Of a stretch of 64,000 nt of DNA, positions 56,351 through 64,000 are shown in pieces (the stretch's first letter is position 1; each line of letters starts with the position of its first letter). The DNA comes from Omphiscola glabra (lineage: Eukaryota; Mollusca; Gastropoda; Lymnaeidae). The stretch covers positions 24,618,899 through 24,682,898 of the forward strand of contig OZ024804.1 in NCBI GenBank assembly GCA_964017045.1, in the 5' to 3' direction. A program made the position numbers and the translations under genes. The notes beneath the pieces were generated by a model, which saw nothing but the letters and a program-made list of their open reading frames with translations, was not told where the DNA came from and made no database searches.

Positions 56351-56779
56351 TCAGTTGACTGTCATTGCACATTCGCTAGATAGATTTTTATGGTCAAGGG
56401 TTCTAAATGTTTAGCAGAACAATCACTTTCTGGATACAGCTCACGATTTTAAAAAACACCAACTCCAAACAGACGTTCATAATTTGTTTTCACTGTTCAG
56501 AAAATACTTTGAACTTTGAACCAAAATTGGCAATTTCTGACCTTTATGCCTCAGACAGAATTGTCTTTCCGGTATGCTTGTCAACGCTCAGAGGCCCAAT
56601 GTCAGGCTGTTGAATTACTTATGGTATGACAAATCCAGACTCTTTGAGACGGAAGACACCATCTACTTCATTATGTTCAGTGTGTTCGAGTTTAAGTTTA
56701 TCAGATGTATTTTGGTCAATATATTCAACATTATCAACGAATTCGTTGTCATACTTTTCTCTTATTATGTCAATGTTTT
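56351..56779. other. unique spacer
   Basis: Overlapping short frames without recognised domains. Confidence 0.4.
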
Positions 56780-57515
56780 CGCTAGCACCTCACCACTAGC
56801 ACCCTCACCACTAGTTTCCTAACCACTAGCACCCTCGCCACTTGCATCCTAACCACTAGCATCCTCACCACTAGCACACTCACCACTAACATCCTCGCCA
56901 CTAGTATCCTCACCACTAGCACCCTCACCACTAGCACCCTCACCACTAGCATCCTCACCACTAGCACCCTCACCACTAGCACCCTCGCCACTAGCATCCT
57001 CACCACTAGCACCCTCATCACTAGCATCCTAACCACTAGCATCCTCACCACTAGCACACTCACCACTAGCACCCTCGCCACTAGTATCCTCACCACTAGC
57101 ATCCTCACCACTAGCACACTCACCACTAACACCCTCGCCACTAGTATCCTCACCACTAGCACCCTCACCACCAGCACCCTCACCACTAGCACACTCACCA
57201 CTAGCACCCTCACCACTAGCACCCTCACCACTAGCATCCTCACCACTAGCACCCTCAACACTAGCATCCTAACCACTAGCATCCTCACCACTAGCACACT
57301 CACCACTAGCACCCTCGCCACTAGTATCCTCACCACTAGCATCCTCACCACTAGCACACTCACCACTAACACCCTCGCCACTAGTATCCTCACCACTAGC
57401 ACCCTCACCACCAGCACACTCACCACTAGCCCACTCACCACTAGCACCCTAACCACTAGCACCCTAACCACTAGCATCCTCACCACTAGCACCCTCACCA
57501 CGAGCACCCTAACCA
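56780..57515. repeat. 15-bp minisatellite CACCACTAGCACCCT, about 49 copies
   Basis: Variants (CATCCT, ACACT, GCCACTAGTATCCT) recur in the same order across blocks of about 300 bp, a higher-order structure. The minus strand keeps an open frame of about 248 codons of VRVLV/VSVLV pentapeptides. There is no sign that it is translated. Confidence 0.97.
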
Positions 57516-58039
57516 TTAACCTTGTCATACTCGGTTTTGACCGATTTTATCCCATCTTCAGCTTGTGCTTTGTCTGAATTTACTTTCTCTCTTCATCTTG
57601 CGACAGATTTGTACTCGATCCAACAAATTAGTAACATATGTATCCATGGAGTATCCATGGAACCTGTCCACTACCTGAGACAAACATTTCGATGAATTCA
57701 TGAAGAAATTGGCTGATTTTTTTAGCTTCCTCTGCCTCCATCTTTCTATCGACCTTTTCTTCGTTGCGTCAAACCGTTTCACTGTCTTCTTTGTTAAAAT
57801 AAGTTAATAAATGAAATAGTCGAGTATAAGCCGATAGTGTAGTTCGAACCAAGAACAAGTATAACTGCAAACTCCAAAATAGTATATATCATATTGGAAC
57901 ATGTATTGGGAACTATGTCAACAACAATTATGGCTTTGTCAAGTCACACGTCCAAACGCTGCATATTTTTTTTTAAAACCTTGATGTGCTAATCAGAAGT
58001 GAGTGTTTATATTTTTGTAGGGTGGTTACCCCTCCACAC
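57516..58039. other. unique spacer
   Basis: A 74-codon minus-strand frame (57,558-57,782) is rich in Lys/Arg and non-repetitive but carries no motif that I recognise. Confidence 0.4.
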
Positions 58040-59305
58040 CCATTCAGTAAAATCAAACTGATTGTGGTCCCCCCCAGATTAGACTCATTGTGGTCCTCCA
58101 GATGAGACTCATTGTGGTCCCCACGATGAAACTCATTGTGGTACCTCCAGATGAGACTCATTGTGGTCCCTCCAGATGAGACTCATTGTGGTCCCCCCAG
58201 ATGAGACTCATTGTGGTCCCTCCAGATGAGACTCATTGTGGTCCCCCCAGATGAGACTCATTGTGGTCCCTCCAGATGAGACTCATTGTGGTCCCTCCAA
58301 ATGAGACTCATTGTGGTCCCCCCAGATGAGACTCATTGTGGTCCCTCCAAATGAGACTCATTGTGGTCCCCCCCCCCAGATGAGACTCATTGTGGTCCCC
58401 CCAGATGAGACTCATTGTGGTTCCTTCAGATGAGACTCATTGTGGTCCCTCCAGATGAGACTTATTGTGGTCCCTCCAGATGAGACTTATTGTGGTCCCT
58501 CCAGATGAGACTCATTTTGGTCCCTCCAGATGAGACTCATTGTGGTCCCCCCAGATGAGACTCATTATGGTCCCTCCAGATGAGACTCATTGTGGTCCCT
58601 CCAGATGAGACTCATTGTGGTCCCTCCAGATGAGACTCATTGTGGTCCCTCCAGATGAGACTCATTTTGGTTCCTCCAGGTGAGACTCATTGTGGTCCCT
58701 CCAGATGAGACTCATTGTAGTCCCTCCAGATGAGACTCATTTTGGTTCCTCAAGATGAGACTCATTGTGGTCCCTCCAGATGAGACTCATTGTGGTCCCT
58801 CCAGATGAGACTCATTGTGGTCCCTCCAGATGAGACTCATTTTGGTTCCTCCAGATGAGACTCATTGTGGTCCCTCCAGATGAGACTCATTGTGGTCCCT
58901 CCAGATGAGACTCATTGTAGTCCCTCCAGATGAGACTCATTGTGGTCCCTCCAGATGAGACTCATTGTGGTCCCTCCAGATGAGACTCATTGTGGTCCCC
59001 CGATGAGACTCATTGTGGTCCCTCCAAATGAGACTCATTGTGGTCCCCCAGATGAGACTCATTGTGGTCCCCCCAGATGAGACTCATTGTGGTTCCTCCA
59101 GATGAGACTCATTGTGGTCCCTCCAGATGAGACTCATTGTGGTCCCTCCAGATGAGACTCATTGTGGTCAATCCAGATGAGACTCATTGTGGTCCCTCCA
59201 GATGAGACTCATTGTGGTCCCCCCAGATGAGACTCATTGTGGTCCCTCCAGATGAGACTCATTGTGGTCCCTCCAGATGAGACTCATTGTGGTCCCTCCA
59301 GATCA
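58040..59305. repeat. 25-bp minisatellite, about 50 copies
   Basis: The unit contains GATGAGACTCATTGTGGTCC then CTCCA or CCCCA. GATGAGACTCAT carries the short inverted pair ATGAG/CTCAT. At about 1.26 kb it is the largest array in the window. Confidence 0.98.
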
Positions 59306-59490
59306 GACGCTTGCCAATTTTAAAAAAAAACATATTTTAAAATTTAGAATTTTGGAGCCCCCTACCAACAACCCCCCACTTCAATTGTCACACAGGTCAT
59401 CTGCACTACCCTAGGTACGCCACTTCTACTGATACTGCAACGCATGCTACTGGTAATATACTTATACAATTACTGCTACTGCTCCTCCTC

Positions 59491-59526
<36 letters not shown>

Positions 59527-59757
59527 GACGACATTGTTCGACGCTTTATGGAACTCAACTATTTCATTTAGTCATCATTTCTCGTTCACTTCAATTTTTT
59601 AAACTTCCTCGAAGCTGAGGACAAAATCTTTCTATATACTTGTATTTGTTTAAAGATGTATTTTGTCCCACACGAATATTTAAATGTGAACCAATCTATA
59701 CACATACGCCCACCATTTTTCCGGAAAACACAACAACTTGAAATCAAAAGTACAATC
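59306..59757. other. spacer with (CTA)n
   Basis: A (CTA)n trinucleotide run lies at about 59,478-59,526. Otherwise unique. Confidence 0.6.
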
Positions 59758-59826
59758 CAGTGGCGTAGCGAGCTTAACTCGCGCCCGGGGCATGATGCCC
59801 CCCTTGCCCCCCTCACTACGCCACTG
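59758..59826 (-). mobile_element. 69-bp mini-MITE, hAT-like, with 8-bp target duplication
   Basis: Starts CAGTGGCGTAGCGAG and ends CTCACTACGCCACTG (14 of 15 bases inverted). GTACAATC stands on both sides (59,750-59,757 and 59,827-59,834). The interior is only about 39 bp, including CCCGGGGCATGATGCCCCCC, itself a small palindrome. The 8-bp duplication and CAG...CTG ends fit the hAT superfamily. This is among the shortest complete elements one could expect. The fragment at 55,716 is a relative in the opposite orientation. Confidence 0.85.
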
Positions 59827-59834
59827 GTACAATC

Positions 59835-60420
59835 CCATCCCGAGGAGAAGATAAAAATCATTTATCACGCACAGACTGATACTGGAGTGCCAAATGGTGC
59901 GCGTTGATGGCCCGCCCCAAAACTTGGGGCCGCCGCAACGCTCATCAGGCCGGAAAACCGGTCTCCTAATTTGAGGCTGCCATCACAACGTCGACCGGTT
60001 TCTTAAGCGTAGGCTGTCAATATCATATTTAACGGTTCTCTTCCCAAAACTATCCCAGGGTGGGTGGGAGGGGGGTCAGTGTAGTCACTCCGCTACAATA
60101 TCCAATCTGTCGGGAATGTGCGTGTTATGGGGGGGGGGGGGGGGGTTAGTTTGTTATGTGAGAAGTTGGTTCCTAATTCACTTTGGGTCGGTGGGAATGG
60201 CTGTTAATTGATGACGTAACTTTAAACAGGATGACAATAGAGGAACATTAAGGAATTGGTTCGAGGATTTAACCAATGAAATTTGTTTTGATATCAAATA
60301 ATCTAAAAATAAACTTTAAAATAAAATGTATTGCGTCATTTAAATGCAATACGAATCTGAAGAGCACCGATGTCTTTGTAACAACGAATTTGAAACAATG
60401 ACCTTGTAACAATGACTTTG
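59835..60420. other. mixed spacer
   Basis: The segment 59,905-60,010 is GC-rich with GGAAAACCGGTCTCC and CGACCGGTTTCTTAAG words. Poly-G of 17 lies at 60,129-60,145. No gene is seen. Confidence 0.5.
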
Positions 60421-61170
60421 AATGGCGTTCCATGAGAGTAGCGTTCCATGACAGTGGCTTTCCATGACAGTGGCTTCCATGAAAGTGGCGTTCCATGAGA
60501 GTGGCGTTCCATGACAGTGGCTTCCATGAAAGTGGCGTTCCATGAGAGTGGCGTTCCATGACAGTGGCGTTCCATGACAGTGGCTTCCATGACAGTGGCT
60601 TCCATGACAGTGGCGTTCCATGACAGTGGCGTTCCCTGACAGTGACGTTACATGACAGTGGCTTTCCATGACAGTGGCGTTCAATGAGAGTGGCGTTCCA
60701 TGCGAGTGGTGTTCCATGACAGTGGCGTTCCATGAGAGTGGCGTTCCATGAGCGTGGCGTTCCATGACAGTGGCTTTCCATGAGAGTGGGGTTCCATGAG
60801 AGTGGCGTTCCATGAGAGTAGCGTTCCATGAGAGTGGGGTTCCATGAGAGTGGCGTTCCATCAGAGTGGCGTTCCATGAGAGGGGCGTTCCATGAGATTG
60901 GCGTTCCATGAGAGTGGCGTTCCATAAGAGTGGCGTTCCATGAGAGGGGCGTTCCATAAGATTGGCGTTCCATGAGAGTGGCGTTCCATAAGAGTGGCGT
61001 TCCATGAGATTGGCGTTCCATGAGAGTGGCGTTCCATGACAGTGGCGTTCCATGACAGTGGCGTTCCATGACAGTGGCGTTCCATGACAGTGGCGTTCCA
61101 TGACAGTGGCGTTCCATGACAGTGGCGTTCCATGACATTGACGTTCAATGAGTAGTGTTCCATGAGAGTG
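60421..61170. repeat. 16-bp minisatellite GCGTTCCATGAGAGTG, about 46 copies
   Basis: GAGAGTG, GACAGTG and GAGATTG variants are arranged in runs. The GACAGTG class dominates at both ends and GAGAGTG in the middle. Since 16 is not divisible by three, three minus-strand frames stay open for up to 289 codons (MERHSHGTPLSWNAT-like). This is the largest false frame in the window. Confidence 0.97.
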
Positions 61171-61175
61171 GCGTT

Positions 61176-61770
61176 TCATGTATCGTACTCGGAGAGGTGC
61201 CCACTTTACCCGCTTTCCACGTGCATGACCTCTTGCAGTCGAGGCCTTTTTGGGGTGTGGCTAGCGAAATTGAACCTTGTTTACAACAAAGCTTAGTGTC
61301 GTCCATTCCAGTCAGAAAATAACAGAATAATGTAGATTAAATTGGAAGGCAAAACAATGCAGACGACGTTTCTGGAAATCGTTTGGAACTGACTATATAT
61401 ATAAAAAGATTGAGAGAGGGAGGGAGATCCTTTATCACGAGACTGGGAGCGTGTATTCTTATTGTGCTTTGTTGTGTGTAGATTTTCTTTCAGTGTACAA
61501 CTTTTGCTCATTGTATTTCTTTATGAACACAGTACCGGTACCAGCCAAACTGTAAGTTAATAATTTTAATCATATTCTCTTGCTTTTGTAATTCATTGAA
61601 ATTCACACATTAAGCAAACTTATTACTTGTAATTAGCCCTGGCTTTGAGTATCGTATTATTTTGTTATTGTATTTAAACTTTGGTATCGTCTTTTGTTAT
61701 GGACTGTTTCTGAAACGAGCCATAGACTTAAATAAGAGATAAAATTCTCCATTAATAACAGTCGGTAATA
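61176..61770 (+). mobile_element. LTR-like element (family A), copy 2
   Basis: Aligned with 5,410-6,012 over its whole length: GCATGACCTCTT (about 61,222), a TATA-like TATATAAAAAG (about 61,397), ACCGGTACCAGC (61,534-61,545), CTGTAAGTTAATAATTTTAA (donor-like GTAAGT at 61,552-61,557) and GGTAATA at the right end. The left end is blurred and no target duplication is visible. It begins within a few bases of the end of the 16-bp array. Confidence 0.75.
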
Positions 61771-62589
61771 ATAGCTTGAAACTTCTTTAGTAGATGATAT
61801 ATATATATATCAAAGTTCCACCTGTTTCATTGGTCCATATACACAGTGATCACTTGCGGAGTAGCATCGATTCTGACAAACGCTCACCCCCCCCCCCCCT
61901 TCCCCTGTCCCGGGAAGAGAATATTACCAAAAAAAAATTACCTGGAAAGTTTTAAAAAGAAACTATTAATAGTTATCACAAATTTGTTTTTGTTTTTTTA
62001 ATTATAAGATGAAACACATGTCAACTTACACGAGTAACGTTTAAAGAGTTAGAACATAACGGTAATTAAAACCGAACCGTCACACTGTAAAGTTTGAGAA
62101 GCATTGGTTTAGGGTATTAGTTCTTGTAGTGTTTTTATTCAAGCGGAGATCACGCTTCACTACAACACCTTCACGGATTATTTTATTCTCTTTAGCTCCC
62201 CTAGTGAGGAATTGTCTCATAAAGCTGTCTACCCTTGATGGGCAGTTCACTTCCGTCCGCACAGCGAGCCTGGAACTGGAGGGGGGAGGGGGGAGTGGCA
62301 TTTAAGGTGTCTTAAGATAAGATAAAGGACACCTTAATAAGAAATAATTTTGTATGAAGGTTTAGTATCATAACTAACAGCACACACATTTGACGAGTGG
62401 ACTAACGTGATGGTAAGTGAAAGGAATTAACATGTAAAATTGATTGCAATAGTAAGTAGCACAAAGTCCAATCAAGTTATATACATACATATTCATTAAC
62501 TCCTACAAGACGTGTTTATTCTAAAATGCCAAAATACGCCATCTTGTCTAGTTCCAATAAGTTGAATTATTTTACAAATTTACGTCTAA
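61771..62589. other. AT-rich unique spacer
   Basis: A C run lies near 61,886-61,900 and TA repeats near 61,795. AGTTTGAGAAGCATTGG near 62,090 looks like a hAT right end without a partner. Confidence 0.45.
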
Positions 62590-62915
62590 TATTTGGCCTT
62601 AGTGGAATCCATCCATCCCTGTGGCGCTACAGCCCTTGTAGGTCTCAGGCCTGCCTCACTACTTCCTTCCACTCAGACATAAGGGATGCTTTTCGTTTCC
62701 ATGTTTGGATTCCCAGCTCCTGTACAGATCCTTTTCCACAAAAGCCTAGTTTTCCTCTGGGGTTTTGGTTGTGCACCCTCTTCACTGCTGTGCCATTTCG
62801 GCATTCTTTCTGTGTCCACACCAGCGTAGCCTGCCTTTTTTATATTGCTGCTACTAGCATGGGATCCTGGTATAAACTATACAACTCCTGGGCTCATAAC
62901 AGTTTCATATATAGT
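62590..62915 (-). pseudogene. LINE reverse transcriptase C-terminal remnant, second copy
   Basis: The minus strand reads LYQDPMLVAAI, later KRVHNQNPRGKLGF, then GKGSVQELGIQTWKRKASLM and SEWKEVVRQACDLQGL. It aligns with the remnant at 39,361-39,765, and its DNA shares CTGCCTCACTACTTCCTTCC-type words with that copy. The W-x-DDVE part is lost by a deletion. A plus-strand frame of 145 codons here is the shadow of this remnant. Confidence 0.8.
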
Positions 62916-63655
62916 TTTAGATATCGTGAACTAGGACGTTTAAAAGTTTTTTTGTATTTTTGAAAATAAGGCATATGGCATATGTTTATGGTTCAGGTTA
63001 AGGCAACGATTCCTGGAAAAAAAGCGCTTTAAAACATTCATCATCTCAAGATATCAAACAATGGAGGGAAAAAAAGGATATCCAAATTATAAAATATCAA
63101 TCGACAGGGTAAAAATAAAAATAAAAATATCATTAAATCAAGCTAATATATAAGGCATTTGATATATCACGCCAATTAGAATATCAAGTGATGAGAAGAT
63201 CAAGAAAACAGAGCACATAGACATTATAATATAACCTCAACACTTTAGAATATGCTGACATTCGATTATATAACATTTATGTTACTAAGTTATTAGGAAC
63301 AGGGATATCAGGGTATTAATACAAATTAAGAGCAAAAGATAAATATATCAAGAATATTAAGCCTATAAGAAATATCAAAACGTCAAGGCAACAGAAAATA
63401 GAGACACCAGAAAATGAGACATTATTCTTCTAGCCGGTTCTATCAAAAGAGCCACTGTAATATCAAAGCATCAGAAAATAAAGAAACGAACTATAAAGAC
63501 ATCGGAGAATAAGACACTGGAAAAAATGAAGACATTGAAAAATAAGACATGGGCGAATATTCCATTATGATATTTACGATATCAAAACATGACGATATTA
63601 ATCAACTAGGATGTAAATACATATTGATATCATTAGAACTAGATACCTAGAAGCT
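62916..63655. repeat. decayed ATATCA / AGACAT-rich sequence
   Basis: Frequent ATATCAA, GATATC and AAGACAT words at irregular spacing of about 15-25 bp. Probably an old tandem array now beyond unit definition. Confidence 0.45.
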
Positions 63656-64000
63656 ATATCAGCATAATTGTGGTAAATTCCTTAAACTACGCCAGAAGTG
63701 CAACATGTCCAAGAACCATAAACTACGCCAGTAGCCCCAAAAAGGCAAAGTACCATAAAGTACGCTAAAAGCTCAAAATGACCAAGTTCCTAAAGCTACA
63801 CCCGTAGCCCAAAATGACCAAGTTCTTTTAACTCAGTAGCCCCAAATAAACAAGTTTTTAAAAACACACCAGTAGACCCAAATGACCAATTTACTTAAAC
63901 TAAGCCAGAAGTGGAACATGACCGATTTCCTTAAACTACGCTAGTAGCCCCAAATGACCAAGTTCCTTTAACAACAACAGTAGCCTAAAATTATCATGAT
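63656..64000. repeat. about 36-bp decayed minisatellite, about 9 copies, running off the window
   Basis: Units built from CCTTAAACTACGCCAGTAGC and CCAAATGACCAAGT. Copies differ by 10-25%. The array continues to the last base given. Confidence 0.85.

Noticed and set aside
56782..57528. A 248-codon Val/Leu/Arg pentapeptide frame
   Set aside because: Direct product of the 15-bp minisatellite, with no non-repetitive domain on either side.
60269..61179. Open frames of up to 289 codons on the minus strand (MERHSHGTPLSWNAT-like)
   Set aside because: They follow a stop-free 16-bp tandem unit. Several frames are open at the same time and there is no independent coding signal.
62080..62110. Another hAT end (AGTTTGAGAAGCATTGG)
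   Set aside because: No partner end or target duplication; kept only as a note in the spacer entry.
62916..64000. Telomeric or subtelomeric position of the window
   Set aside because: Array density suggested it, but no TTAGGG or other telomere array is present anywhere.

Overview
The window reads as a non-coding, repeat-dominated stretch of a metazoan nuclear genome, most plausibly a gastropod mollusc. The evidence is indirect: there is no prokaryote-like gene packing, no intact gene on either strand, many LINE fossils and MITEs of metazoan type, about 45 minisatellite arrays, very long poly-G/poly-C tracts, three copies of a hairpin-plus-(ATA)n tail like those of L2-type LINEs and their SINEs, and a hAT miniature element that closely resembles SPIN, a horizontally transferred family I recall being reported from a pond snail. 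The species cannot be fixed from the sequence alone. I found no intact protein-coding gene. Nearly every open frame is an artefact of tandem repeats or a LINE remnant.

Layout. Positions 1-4,360: AT-rich spacer with a purine microsatellite, a CpG-dense block (2,040-2,350) and a G-quadruplex-type cluster (2,480-2,541). 4,361-9,700: two tandem MITEs, a 21-bp minisatellite, an LTR-like element (5,410-6,012), a block rich in transcription-factor-like sites (6,900-7,030) and a 289-bp fold-back element (8,351-8,639). 9,705-21,020: a chain of minisatellites (units 19-47 bp). 21,235-22,790: a decayed LINE 3' end (FADD and zinc-knuckle motifs) next to a third, inverted copy of the LTR-like element. 22,790-36,050: more arrays, GC-rich unique blocks, another LINE C-terminus and two hairpin-tail copies. 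36,575-36,772: the SPIN-like hAT element with a perfect 8-bp target duplication. 37,376-43,200: arrays including one with an E-box in each unit, an E-box-rich unique block, a LINE 3' end, and a TA-flanked MITE inside a minisatellite. 44,354-44,741: a retroposed unit headed by the 5' end of U2 snRNA. 45,400-49,190: arrays, a LINE remnant, and a 1,339-bp solo LTR with a 5-bp target duplication. 49,820-55,100: unique GC-rich blocks and a perfect 334-bp tandem duplication. 55,716-64,000: the largest arrays (15-, 25- and 16-bp units), a 69-bp mini-MITE with an 8-bp target duplication, the second LTR-like copy and a last LINE 3' end.

Reading. Roughly a fifth of the window (about 13-14 kb by my summation) is tandem array. 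Between the arrays lie short, GC-richer, single-copy blocks with clustered palindromic sites. The 8-mer TCACGTGA occurs at nine places and TGACGTCA at five, each where about one is expected. Together this suggests a gene desert or a very large intron containing candidate regulatory islands, but nothing here proves function.
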